Shown here in pieces: positions 46,516-55,013 of a stretch of 64,000 nt of DNA (positions within the stretch are counted from its first letter, which is position 1; every line of letters starts with the position of its first letter). A model generated the notes under the pieces. The model was not told the origin of the DNA, did no database searches, and saw only the letters and a list, made by a program, of their open reading frames with translations. The translations under genes and the position numbers were made by a program. The stretch comes from Cyanobacteria bacterium FACHB-DQ100 (GTDB lineage Bacteria; Cyanobacteriota; Cyanobacteriia; Leptolyngbyales; Leptolyngbyaceae): positions 248,001 to 312,000 of the forward strand of contig JACJNW010000028.1 in NCBI GenBank assembly GCA_014695195.1. The letters are read 5' to 3'.

Positions 46516-47700
46516 ATGCAGCTAAGCTTTTGTATCATTGTCAAAAATGAAGAGCAGAATTTGCCGCAATGCTTGAGGAGTGTGCAGGATTGGGTCGATG
46601 AAATGATTGTGTTAGATACGGGATCGAGCGATCGTACCGTTGAAATTGCTCGATCGTTTGGGGCACAAGTTCACTCTTTTGATTGGTGTAATGATTTCTC
46701 AGCAGCGCGGAATGAGTGCTTGAAGTATGCTCAGGACGATTGGGTATTAGTGCTGGATGCAGATGAAACTTTAGTGCCTGAAGTTGCGCCGATTTTGCGA
46801 AGCGCGATCGAGCAGGAGGAGTATTTAGTCTTTAATTTAGTCCGGAGGGAAGTTGGAGCCGCACAATCGCCGTACTCGCTAGTTTCTCGATTGTTTCGGC
46901 GGCATCCTGAACTTTGGTTTTCTCGTCCCTATCACGAGATGATTGATGATCAGGTGTTGTTGTTGTTGCAGCACGAACCGCACTGGAAAATTGGAGCAGT
47001 TTCAGAAGTTGCAATTCTGCATGAAGGCTATCAGGCGGACGTGATCGCGGGGCGCGACAAGGTGAATAGAGCACGATCGACCATGGAAGCCTTCCTCGCT
47101 GCTCATCCGAATGATCCTTATGTTTGTAGCAAGCTGGGTGCGCTCTATGTTGGAGTGGGTGAAACTGCAAAAGGAATCGAGCTTTTAGAGCGGGGATTAT
47201 CGGCGGTCGAAGATGCTTCGACAAAATACGAACTGCATTATCATCTGGGTGTTGTGTATTCAGAGCTAAATGAGATAGAGAAAGCGGCACAACAGTATCA
47301 GGAAGCGATTCGGCAGGCAGTTCTACCAAAACTTAAGCTAGGAGCAATCAATAACTTTGCAAGCCTGCTGAAGGACTGTGGTGATCTGCAAAATGCAGCG
47401 CTTCTTTATCAACAAGCTTTAGACATTGATCCAACTTTCGCGATCGCATATTGCAATTTAGGTGCAACGCTCAAAGCAATGGGACAGTTCACCACCGCGA
47501 TCGACCATTATCATCAAGCCATTGCACTCAATCCGAACTATGCAGAAGCTTATCAAAATCTCGGTGTGGTGTTGCTGAACCTGGGTCGAGTTCCTCAAAG
47601 CTTAGAGGCATTCCGAACTGCGATCGCGCTACATCAACAACAAAATCCTTCTGAAGCTGAAAGACTCAAGCTTGGTTTAAGAGAGATGGGACTATGGTGA
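46516..47700 (+). CDS. Glycosyltransferase family 2 with TPR repeats
   Basis: A 394-residue cytoplasmic protein. Residues 1-about 190 form a GT2 domain: LSFCIIVKNEEQNLPQCLRS, LDTGSSDRTVEIA and LVLDADETL (DxD). Residues about 200-380 hold four to five tetratricopeptide repeats (for example FAIAYCNLGATLKAMGQFTT and YAEAYQNLGVVLLNLGR). This combination is typical of SPBc2/SunS-like and surface-glycan transferases, where the TPR may bind a protein acceptor. The substrate is unknown. It overlaps the next gene by 7 bp. Confidence 0.88.
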   Translation: MQLSFCIIVKNEEQNLPQCLRSVQDWVDEMIVLDTGSSDRTVEIARSFGAQVHSFDWCNDFSAARNECLKYAQDDWVLVLDADETLVPEVAPILRSAIEQEEYLVFNLVRREVGAAQSPYSLVSRLFRRHPELWFSRPYHEMIDDQVLLLLQHEPHWKIGAVSEVAILHEGYQADVIAGRDKVNRARSTMEAFLAAHPNDPYVCSKLGALYVGVGETAKGIELLERGLSAVEDASTKYELHYHLGVVYSELNEIEKAAQQYQEAIRQAVLPKLKLGAINNFASLLKDCGDLQNAALLYQQALDIDPTFAIAYCNLGATLKAMGQFTTAIDHYHQAIALNPNYAEAYQNLGVVLLNLGRVPQSLEAFRTAIALHQQQNPSEAERLKLGLREMGLW

Positions 47701-48488
47701 AACATTGGTACAACGGCAGCGCGATCGAGGGCGACCAAATTCAACTCTCAATCAATGATCCAGGCTTAATTTATGGTGCAACGACGTTTACAACATTGCG
47801 AGTGTATCAATCCCTGGATCACGCTTTAACTCAGTGGGATGAACATTGTGAGCGATTGAAGACCACGATCGCAGCCTTTCACTGGCAAGATCCAAACTGG
47901 AACAACATTCGCTCTGGTGCAGAATGGATGGCGCTTCACTATCCAACGCTGAGAGTTGTTGTGTTTCCAGATGGGCGAGAATGGATTACGGGTCGATTGC
48001 TCCCTTCTGATTTAGCTCAGCGTCAACAGCAAGGCATTACTGCTTGGGTAGCAGAATCAGAACTGAGTCGATCGCTGCCTCAACATAAAACCGGGAACTA
48101 TCTCGCGCCTTGGCTTGCACTGCAAACCGCGCAGCAATTGAATGCTCAAGAAGCAATTTTGATTGATCAGCATGGAAACTGGCTCGAATCAAGCACGGGG
48201 ACGCTTTGGGGCTGGAAAGACGATCGCTGGTGGACACCACCTTTAAGCACGGGCATCTTACCCGGATTATTGCGCTCGCGCTTAGTTCCAGAACTATCAC
48301 CGATCGAGGAAGCTTGGACGGCTGAAGTGGTGAAGGGATTTGAAGCGATCGCCTATACGAACTGTGTGATGGAACTGATTCCGATTCATACGGTGATCGA
48401 TCGCGACCAAAAGTATCACTACAATTCGGCTCATACAAAATTTCAGCAAATCAGAAATCTCTTTCTGACCAACTCTACCGACTTGTAG
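47694..48488 (+). CDS. Aminotransferase class IV, 4-amino-4-deoxychorismate lyase-like
   Basis: A 264-residue fold-type IV PLP enzyme. The N-terminal WYNGSAIEGDQIQLSINDPG and GLIYGATTFTTLR are typical; the Schiff-base Lys is in LPQHKTGNYLAPW; EAILIDQHGNWLESSTGTLW is the cofactor-phosphate region. The cyanobacterial members closest in form are annotated PabC-like (making p-aminobenzoate for folate); D- or branched-chain aminotransferase is less likely. It overlaps the GT2 gene by 7 bp, so they are coupled without an obvious functional link. Confidence 0.8.
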   Translation: MVKHWYNGSAIEGDQIQLSINDPGLIYGATTFTTLRVYQSLDHALTQWDEHCERLKTTIAAFHWQDPNWNNIRSGAEWMALHYPTLRVVVFPDGREWITGRLLPSDLAQRQQQGITAWVAESELSRSLPQHKTGNYLAPWLALQTAQQLNAQEAILIDQHGNWLESSTGTLWGWKDDRWWTPPLSTGILPGLLRSRLVPELSPIEEAWTAEVVKGFEAIAYTNCVMELIPIHTVIDRDQKYHYNSAHTKFQQIRNLFLTNSTDL

Positions 48489-48541
48489 GAAGGCGCGGGA
48501 TGTTGCACAGTTAAGGAAGAATAGCGCGTTATCTAAATTCT

Positions 48542-49408
48542 ATGTTTTACCGGATTTTAATCTGTACTGACTTCAACGATGGACTCCAACGACTGGTACA
48601 TTTTGTCCCTCAGTTTGCCGCCAGCGGAATGCAGCAAATTGTATTTCTTCATGTCGTGCCGCTCTCAGAAGATCTCGGAGTGCCTAAGGCCAATGCCGAA
48701 AAAGTCGCTCGTGCTCAAAAACGGCTTGCTTCTGCACTAGAACAAATTCCCGCAGGAGTCGAAGTCAAAGTCGAAGTACAACCCGGACGCGCTGTAGATG
48801 TGATTCCCCGCATCGCCAAAACCTATCAATCCGATGTGATTTTGATGGGAACCCAAAGCCGTAACCTTTTCACCGAAACTCTATTTGGTAGCACCACCGC
48901 AGAACTTTCGCAGCGATCGCCCACTCCCCTCATGACAGTGCGCCCTCAACTGATCTCAGCCCTCACCACCGAAGAACTGACCCTGCGCTGTCAGCATCTA
49001 TTCCGGGGACTGCTGATTCCCTACGACGACAGCAATGCTTCAAAGCACACGATCGCTCAAATTGTTCAACATGCCCAACCTGAAATCCCTCAGACTTGCT
49101 ACCTTTGTCGCGTCATTGAAGAAGGCGGCAGATTTGCTCCCTCGCCTGCGGAAGAACAACGTTTAATCTCAGAAACCTTAGCGCCTGCTCAAGCCCAACT
49201 GCAAGCCGCAGGTATCAAAGCCGAACTCGAACTGCGTCGAGGAAACGCGATCGCTCAAATCCTACAGGCTGCTCAGGATAAAGATGTCAGCGCGATCGCA
49301 ATCTCCTCTAACAGCAGCAATCGTGGCTTCTACTCTGTTCCTAGCTTTGCAGCAGAACTCTTACGACGAAGTTTGCATCCCGTTTTATTTTTTCCGGCTC
49401 CGCGTTAA
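48542..49408 (+). CDS. Tandem universal stress protein
   Basis: A 288-residue protein with two Usp domains (about 1-140 and 150-287). The first ends with VILMGTQSRNLFTETLFGSTTAEL, the G-2x-G-9x-G(S/T) region that binds ATP; the second (GLLIPYDDSNASKHTIAQI) has a less complete motif, VSAIAISSNSSNRGFYS. Usp proteins respond to starvation and stress; no specific role can be assigned. The stop overlaps that of the convergent kinase gene by 4 bp. Confidence 0.88.
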   Translation: MFYRILICTDFNDGLQRLVHFVPQFAASGMQQIVFLHVVPLSEDLGVPKANAEKVARAQKRLASALEQIPAGVEVKVEVQPGRAVDVIPRIAKTYQSDVILMGTQSRNLFTETLFGSTTAELSQRSPTPLMTVRPQLISALTTEELTLRCQHLFRGLLIPYDDSNASKHTIAQIVQHAQPEIPQTCYLCRVIEEGGRFAPSPAEEQRLISETLAPAQAQLQAAGIKAELELRRGNAIAQILQAAQDKDVSAIAISSNSSNRGFYSVPSFAAELLRRSLHPVLFFPAPR

Positions 49409-50952
49409 GCCGTACTTCTGTCGGAATGAACCTGGGTTAAATCCGACAAAATTTTCGGCTTCATCCGCTCAAATTCAGCTTTGAGCAAATCTTTACTGAC
49501 GGCTGCTTTGCCCACAGATGCCCAGGCTTGGCTGGCAAGCATCCACTCGCGAATTTGCGATCGTTGGGTAGCTGTGGTCTGTACGGGTATCACATAGGCG
49601 CAGTGGTGCGGATCTTCGATCGCGAAAAACAGAATGTAATAACTTTCCTTTTCGATCAGGAGACGAGTTAGTTTTTGACCTTGTTCGGTTTTCAAATCCA
49701 GAAAACACTTTAACCAGCGCGGGTTGCCGTCTTTATGCTGAATCTGATTGTAAAGCGCTGTCACCCAGAGAACCACAGGATGCGGCGATTGAATGCACAG
49801 AAACGTTTTGAAAAACTGATTGTATAGCCGACCGATTTGAATGTTCTCAATTTCCTGCTGAGGTAGCATCACCCATATCGTTGCTGAAGTGTCCTGCTTG
49901 GTTTCGAGAACGTGGGGAAAGACAATTTGCGCGATCGGCTTATCTTTGGGCCAAGCGGTGAGTTGGCAAGCATCATCCGCAGAGAGGCGATGTGTACTGC
50001 GAGTTAGTGTTGTAACGGGTCGTTTCAGCAACGCCTCACCAATGCGATGACTAATTTGGCGATTGGCATCGTAGCGCTGTTCGAGCGGCTCTAAAGCTTT
50101 GAGAATTTCTTCGACCGTTTGAGGACGATCTTGTGGCAGTTTGGCTAAACACCGCATGACCAGGGCTTCTAGTACCTTCGGAACTCTTGTGGAGGGATTT
50201 GCCTCGGCAAAACTTTTTGGTTGCTGAAAATGATGCGTTTTGTACCAACCGCCAAACGAATGGGTATCCGCTTGCAGCGGCATTCGTCCGGTTAGCATTT
50301 CATAAAACATCACCCCCAAACTGTAGATATCCGATCGCGAATCGAGTTCGCGTCCTTCCATTTGCTCTGGGGAAGAATACGCCAAAGTTCCCATGTAGGA
50401 ACTGGTTTGACTGCTGTCGGCTTGCATCAATTTGGAAATCCCGAAGTCGAGAACTTTGAGCAATTCTCCGAAACCCGTGTCCTGTGTTACGAGGATGTTG
50501 CTAGGCTTGATATCTCGGTGAATGATTGGACAAAGAGCACCCTCGATCGCAATGCCCTGATGAGCGCAGTGTAATCCCGCACAAAGCTGACGCGCCAAAC
50601 TGAGAAAGCGAGGAAGCGGTAGATTTTGAGCGCTAATCATTTCGCTCAAGCTATTGCCCTCTAAGTATTCCATTACGTAGTAGGGCACTTCTTGGTCATC
50701 GACTCCGTAATCCATCACGCGGACGATGTGCATACTTTTGGTGCTGAGGAGCGCACAAGTCCGGGCTTCACTCCGAAAGCGATCGCGCATTTTCCGCGTT
50801 AACAGCGTTTGCGACAGAAACTTGACTGCGACGATCACGCCGCCGAGTAGGACATCTTCCGCTTTGTATACCTGCCCCATCGCACCACGTCCGATCAGCT
50901 CGATCAGTTGATAGCGATTGGAGAGCAATTGTCCGATTCGAGGGTCAGTCAT
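49405..50952 (-). CDS. Soluble Ser/Thr protein kinase
   Basis: A 515-residue Hanks-type kinase. Residues about 14-290: GRGAMGQVYKA loop, ATP-binding Lys44, HRDIKPSNIL with the catalytic Asp, DFGISK and the APE-like SPEQMEGRELDSRSD. Unlike the kinase at 21.3 kb it has no transmembrane helix or proline-rich linker. The C-terminal 220 residues (IAQIVFPHVLETKQDTSATI onward) form an unrecognised domain. It may sense or bind a partner protein. Probably active from its motifs. Convergent 4-bp overlap with the stress-protein gene. Confidence 0.9.
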   Translation of the reverse strand: MTDPRIGQLLSNRYQLIELIGRGAMGQVYKAEDVLLGGVIVAVKFLSQTLLTRKMRDRFRSEARTCALLSTKSMHIVRVMDYGVDDQEVPYYVMEYLEGNSLSEMISAQNLPLPRFLSLARQLCAGLHCAHQGIAIEGALCPIIHRDIKPSNILVTQDTGFGELLKVLDFGISKLMQADSSQTSSYMGTLAYSSPEQMEGRELDSRSDIYSLGVMFYEMLTGRMPLQADTHSFGGWYKTHHFQQPKSFAEANPSTRVPKVLEALVMRCLAKLPQDRPQTVEEILKALEPLEQRYDANRQISHRIGEALLKRPVTTLTRSTHRLSADDACQLTAWPKDKPIAQIVFPHVLETKQDTSATIWVMLPQQEIENIQIGRLYNQFFKTFLCIQSPHPVVLWVTALYNQIQHKDGNPRWLKCFLDLKTEQGQKLTRLLIEKESYYILFFAIEDPHHCAYVIPVQTTATQRSQIREWMLASQAWASVGKAAVSKDLLKAEFERMKPKILSDLTQVHSDRSTA

Positions 50953-51031
50953 GCGGCGAGAGATTCAAGCAACGGATAACTTCAGTATGGACACTTGCGT
51001 CTTTGAAATAACTTGATGAAGCGGGGGCTGC

Positions 51032-51490
51032 CTACGTAAGTGGAGCAGCTTGTCGCTCTAGGGTGGCTTCCATCATGTTGGTCAGCGCGTGTCCAGTAAG
51101 CATCGTGCTGGCAAGGTAATAGCGATCGTCGCTCAGGCGGTAGAGTGTTTCAAATCCGCTGCGTCGCTGGCGATCGCCCAAAACCCAGTGCCGTTGAACG
51201 AGCGATTCAGGCGCAACCCACCCTTCGCCTTCGATGCGTCCCAGAATACTGTGCTGCAACACAAAGGTATAGCGGCGATCGCCCTGGTCAAGCCGTCCTC
51301 GATAGTGCAGGGTCATGTCTTCGCGATCGGGTGCTTGAGGAAACGTGAGTTTGGTAATCAGAGTGAACCAGTCATCACGGCTCCAAGCGACGATGAGTTT
51401 TCCTTTCATAGCGATCGGGAGTCCGTCACGCTCTAGCCAATTTCCCTGGAGCGTCCAGCGTCCTGGCTCCATTAAAAACGTGTGGTTCAC
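51032..51490 (-). CDS. Hypothetical beta-barrel-like protein
   Basis: A 152-residue protein rich in tryptophan and alternating hydrophobic strands (RWTLQGNWLERDG, KLIVAWSRDDWFTLITKLTF, LHYRGRLDQGDRRYTFVL, GEGWVAPESLVQRHWVLGD). The pattern suggests a lipocalin/calycin-like barrel. I do not recognise the family; similar proteins are common hypotheticals in cyanobacteria. No signal peptide. It stands 45 bp downstream of anmK on the same strand and may be cotranscribed. Confidence 0.72.
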   Translation of the reverse strand: MNHTFLMEPGRWTLQGNWLERDGLPIAMKGKLIVAWSRDDWFTLITKLTFPQAPDREDMTLHYRGRLDQGDRRYTFVLQHSILGRIEGEGWVAPESLVQRHWVLGDRQRRSGFETLYRLSDDRYYLASTMLTGHALTNMMEATLERQAAPLT

Positions 51491-51535
51491 GGCGGTTCTA
51501 GGCTAAGTGGCTCCCCATGCTACCATGCAGCGCTC

Positions 51536-52651
51536 TTAGGCTACGTGGTAGATTTCCCCTAAAAGTACGGGTTGCGGTGCGCCTGTGACCTCCGGGAGAT
51601 TACCGGGAATTCCGCGATAGCGCCAATATGCCAGGATTGCAAATGCGATCGCTTCTTTAAAGTCGGCGTTCAGTCCAGCTTCGTCGGTTGTGGTAATAAT
51701 GCTGTCGGGCAGGAAGGCTTGGAGGCGAGCTTTGAGGTAAGTGTTATGACTGCCACCCCCGCAGACTAGGACGCGATCGGGCAGTTGCGGCAGGAATGTT
51801 TTGTAGCTGTGGGCGATCGAGGCAGCGGTGAATTCGGTCAGGGTTGCCAAAATGTCAGCCTGACTTAGACCTGCGGCATCGGCTAAACAAGCGTTGAGAT
51901 AGTCTTGTCCAAAGTGTTCTCGTCCGGTAGATTTGGGCGGCGGCTGCTGAAAAAAGTCTTGCTGTAACCAGCGATCGACGAGTTCTTGATTTGGGGTGCC
52001 GCTAGCCGCCCAAGCGCCATCGCGATCGTAAGTTTGATCGGAGAACTGTTGGACTGCCAGGTCGATCAGCATATTTCCGGCTCCCGTGTCCCAACCCCGA
52101 ATCGGTAGTCCTGATTTTACTGGAGGTAAAAAGGTGACATTGCCAATGCCGCCGATGTTTTGCACACAGCGATATTCGATCGGGTGTCTGAGTAAAGCGG
52201 CATCGATCGCGGGAACGAGGGGTGCGCCTTGTCCGCCGATCGCGATGTCTGCTGTGCGGAAGTTGCTGATTGTGGCGATTTTTGTTTGATGCGCGATCGT
52301 GGCTCCGCGTCCAAGTTGCAGGCTGTAGCCTAAGCGATTGGATGGGGGACGATGAAAAACGGTTTGACCGTGCGAACCGATCAGAACGGCTGGCGTTTGG
52401 TTGGTCTGAATTCGCAGGGCGGCTTGGGCGAATTGATCAGCAATTTCGTCATCGAGTTCGGCAAGTTCCGCCATTGATAAAGCGGCTCCACTGCAAACCG
52501 ATAGAATGAGATCGCGTAACTGTGCTGGATAGGGATAGGTTTCACCTGCGATTAGAGTTGCTTGCAAGTCATCTGTAGAGCCAGAGATCTCAACTAGAGC
52601 GGCATCAATGCCATCGACGGATGTACCACTCATCAAGCCAGTTATACGCAT
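51536..52651 (-). CDS. anmK: Anhydro-N-acetylmuramic acid kinase
   Basis: A 371-residue sugar kinase of the ASKHA fold that phosphorylates and opens 1,6-anhydro-MurNAc for peptidoglycan recycling. [17 protein letters not shown] is the phosphate-1 loop with catalytic Asp; [24 protein letters not shown] and [11 protein letters not shown] are family signatures. Length as expected. Upstream, in the divergent region to the PepSY-like gene, is a 15-bp tandem repeat. Confidence 0.94.
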   Translation of the reverse strand: MRITGLMSGTSVDGIDAALVEISGSTDDLQATLIAGETYPYPAQLRDLILSVCSGAALSMAELAELDDEIADQFAQAALRIQTNQTPAVLIGSHGQTVFHRPPSNRLGYSLQLGRGATIAHQTKIATISNFRTADIAIGGQGAPLVPAIDAALLRHPIEYRCVQNIGGIGNVTFLPPVKSGLPIRGWDTGAGNMLIDLAVQQFSDQTYDRDGAWAASGTPNQELVDRWLQQDFFQQPPPKSTGREHFGQDYLNACLADAAGLSQADILATLTEFTAASIAHSYKTFLPQLPDRVLVCGGGSHNTYLKARLQAFLPDSIITTTDEAGLNADFKEAIAFAILAYWRYRGIPGNLPEVTGAPQPVLLGEIYHVA

Positions 52652-52741
52652 GGGGTTTGCTGCTTAAAGGTCAGGATTTATTGTGGAGTTGAATGGTTGA
52701 AACCGCAATCATTTGCAGAATTGATTCCAGTTTGAAACACA

Positions 52742-52816
52742 AATTCCGAAATGCTCAATTCCGAAATGCTCAATTCCGAAATGCTCAATTCCGAAATGCT
52801 CAATTCCGAAATGCTC
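52742..52816. repeat. Five tandem copies of a 15-bp unit
   Basis: Five exact, uninterrupted copies of AATTCCGAAATGCTC (52742-52756, 52757-52771, 52772-52786, 52787-52801, 52802-52816), followed by AATT. The array lies between divergent anmK and the PepSY-like lipoprotein gene, about 90 bp from each. A chance frame within it (52751-52822) reads as MLNSE repeated. Not a CRISPR: no spacers. Confidence 0.95.
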
Positions 52817-52893
52817 AATTAATGTGAACGTCCACAAATCAAATTGAGATTAGCGCCTGGGCAGACTAATTTAGAAATCACCTGCCATTCATT

Positions 52894-53349
52894 ATGCTAT
52901 TCAACTTTTCCACAGTGCGCCGATCGCATAGACACCCAATTCTGATCGCATCTTTAGCGCTTGCTGGTTGTAGCTCCAGTTATGCAGTGCCAAGTTCTGT
53001 TCAGCAAGCTTTCAATCTGAAGTATCCCGGCATAAATGCAAGGTGGGAAGAAAAGCCTTACGGTTATGAAGCAGTTTTTGTAAAGGATGGCAGGGAGTAT
53101 GAGGCGGAGTTTTCTCGATCGGGGCAGTGGCTCGAAACGGAATACGAAGTGGGAGCCGATCAGTTTTCTGCGATCGTGCTAGAGCGGGTGAGACAGCAAT
53201 ATCCGGGGTATGCGGTGACAAAGCACGAAATTGAACTGACTCCGAGCGGCACATTTTATGAGGTCGAAATTGAGCGCGGTAATGAAGAAATAGAGCTTTA
53301 TTTTGACGAGCGCGGTAATTCGATCAGCAATGCCAACGAGGATGCTTAG
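52894..53349 (+). CDS. PepSY-like lipoprotein
   Basis: A 151-residue protein with a signal ending in a lipobox (IASLALAGCSS, Cys26). The mature part contains two PepSY-like repeats: VQQAFNLKYPGINARWEEK...YEAVFVKDGREYEAEFS and VRQQYPGYAVTKHEIELTPS...YEVEIERGNEEIELYFD. This tandem arrangement is that of the BLIP-like/PepSY-like (DUF2874) family. Periplasmic, possibly a protease or enzyme inhibitor; function unknown. Confidence 0.8.
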   Translation: MLFNFSTVRRSHRHPILIASLALAGCSSSYAVPSSVQQAFNLKYPGINARWEEKPYGYEAVFVKDGREYEAEFSRSGQWLETEYEVGADQFSAIVLERVRQQYPGYAVTKHEIELTPSGTFYEVEIERGNEEIELYFDERGNSISNANEDA

Positions 53350-53409
53350 GATACGAGAGCGATCGTATGAAGGACGATCGCTCTTTACAGGAGCAGTAAT
53401 TTGAATGCT

Positions 53410-54666
53410 CTAAGTTGTATACTCTGCGTTGATTTTCACATAGTCATAACTTAGATCGCAGCCCCAAGCTTTTCCACTGCCTGAACCGTTACCAATGCTT
53501 ACAGAGATAATCACCGGATGATCTAACGATTGTCGATCGCCTTCTGTACTTCTTGCAGCTTGTTGCTTCAAATATCCACTCGCTGCTGCACGATCGAACG
53601 GTTGTGGTTGTCCGTTCTGCATCATCAAAAATTCACCCAGCTTAATTTGCAAGCCTGCTTGATCGAAGGTGACATCCGCTCGTCCGGCTGCACCCGCAAT
53701 TCTGCCCCAGTTCGGATCGCGTCCAAAAATCGCCGATTTTACCAGCGACGACCCTGCGATCGTTCGCGCCACTCTCCGCGCCGATGCGTCATCGGCTGCA
53801 CCCGAAACCTGCACTTCAATCAGACAGGTTGCTCCTTCGCCGTCTCGTGCGATCGCTTTTGCCAAATACATACAAACTTCTGTCAGCATCGCTTCGAGCT
53901 TTTCTGCTTCGGCTCCCGCTTCGGTAATGGCAGGTGTTCTCGATTGTCCATTTGCTAAAGCAATCAAACAATCATTCGTACTGGTATCGCCATCGACTGT
54001 GATTTGGTTAAAACTACGATCGGCTGCCCGACTTAACATTTGCTGCCATAGAGGAGGAGAAACCGCCGCATCGCAAGTGACAAACGCTAACATTGTCGCC
54101 ATATTGGGGTGAATCATGCCTGAACCTTTAGCAATGCCACCGATGCGAACCGGACGATCGCCGATCGTCGTTTCGAGCGCAATCGATTTGGGGACTAAAT
54201 CTGTGGTTGTGATCGCTTTGGCTGCGGCATCGTTTCCGGTTTCGCTCAGGCTTGTGACGAGAGTTGGCACTGCTGATCGCAACGCATCCATTTTGATGCG
54301 CTGACCGATGACTCCGGTGGAAGCGAGCAGAATTGTATCTGAAGCTAGATTGAGCGCCTGGGAAATCAGTTGGGCGCTTTCGAGCGCATCAATCATGCCT
54401 TGTGCGCCTGTTGCGGCATTCGCTTGTCCTGCGTTGCAGAGAATGGCGCGACAATTTGATTTCGTTTGCAGGCGTTCGCGGCAGTAATCGACCGGAGCAG
54501 CGCGGACTTGAGACGTGGTGAAGACTCCAGCTGCGATCGCATCGACTTCGGAGACAATCAGGGCGAGATCTGGTAAGCCAGAGGGCTTGAGTCCAGCCGT
54601 GATTCCTGCTGCTTTGTAGCCTTTCGGGGCTGTAATGCCGCCTGCGATTTGCTGCCAGTCTGCCAT
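53410..54666 (-). CDS. argJ: Bifunctional ornithine acetyltransferase/N-acetylglutamate synthase
   Basis: A 418-residue ArgJ, recycling the acetyl group between acetylornithine and glutamate in arginine synthesis. The precursor cleaves itself before Thr191 in HPNMATMLAF, making two chains; GYKAAGITAGLKPSGLPDLA and QITVDGDTSTNDC are conserved. The C-terminus NAEYTT is the family end. Normal length and start, followed by nothing cotranscribed. Synthesised arginine and its precursor cyanophycin tie it to nitrogen storage. Confidence 0.95.
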   Translation of the reverse strand: MADWQQIAGGITAPKGYKAAGITAGLKPSGLPDLALIVSEVDAIAAGVFTTSQVRAAPVDYCRERLQTKSNCRAILCNAGQANAATGAQGMIDALESAQLISQALNLASDTILLASTGVIGQRIKMDALRSAVPTLVTSLSETGNDAAAKAITTTDLVPKSIALETTIGDRPVRIGGIAKGSGMIHPNMATMLAFVTCDAAVSPPLWQQMLSRAADRSFNQITVDGDTSTNDCLIALANGQSRTPAITEAGAEAEKLEAMLTEVCMYLAKAIARDGEGATCLIEVQVSGAADDASARRVARTIAGSSLVKSAIFGRDPNWGRIAGAAGRADVTFDQAGLQIKLGEFLMMQNGQPQPFDRAAASGYLKQQAARSTEGDRQSLDHPVIISVSIGNGSGSGKAWGCDLSYDYVKINAEYTT

Positions 54667-54736
54667 GATATCTCACCTATGTTCCTGAATCGCGATTATA
54701 TCGGCAGTCGGGATGAGGGGCTAGAGGTTTAAACAA

Positions 54737-54770
54737 GAAAAAAGGAGGGTCGCAGTTCGCGAGTCCCCCC
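54737..54770 (-). terminator. Intrinsic terminator of the acnB transcript
   Basis: On the minus strand GGGGGGACTCGCG pairs with the GCGACCCTCC arm (54744-54770), followed by six Ts (54738-54743). It lies 245-275 nt beyond the acnB stop, leaving a long structured 3' region. Confidence 0.75.
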
Positions 54771-54908
54771 ATCATCAGGGTGCATCTACTTATCACAGTA
54801 TGACATTGACAGGGTGAGGGGTGAAACCCCTTCAGTGCAACTTCGTAAAATTTACACCTTATTTTGAAGCAGCTTCACAAAGATCAGTAATCTTACGCTG
54901 GGAAAAGC

Positions 54909-54999
54909 GGTGTCTATAAACTTGTAGGAAAACTCCATTTTTCCAGCAGTTCAGTCGAAAAGCAGATGCCATCGCCTTTTGAGCAAGATCGTAGACACC
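54909..54999 (-). ncRNA. Candidate structured RNA in the acnB 3' region
   Basis: On the minus strand GGTGTCTA (54999-54992) can pair with TAGACACC (54916-54909), closing a 91-nt domain with two inner hairpins (54958-54980, AAAAG/CTTTT; and 54927-54944, GGAAAA/TTTTCC). A further hairpin AGGGGT/ACCCCT is at 54817-54831, and the transcript ends at the terminator 54737-54770. This could be a 3'-derived small RNA or an mRNA stabiliser. No known family is recognised. Confidence 0.35.
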
Positions 55000-55013
55000 C
55001 TCTTCCCCCCTAG

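Noticed and set aside
52742-52816. CRISPR-like array
   Set aside because: The 15-bp units are contiguous with no spacers and no cas genes are near.
52751-52822. A 23-residue gene of MLNSE repeats
   Set aside because: The frame is a consequence of a 15-bp repeat unit; it has no ribosome-binding site and no independent coding signal.
53530-54112. Two overlapping plus-strand frames inside argJ
   Set aside because: Antisense shadows of a highly conserved gene; the protein sequences look random.
54744-54770. tRNA-like T-arm (GGTCGCAGTTCGCGAGTCC)
   Set aside because: No acceptor stem, D-arm or anticodon arm can be built around it; it fits better as the acnB terminator.
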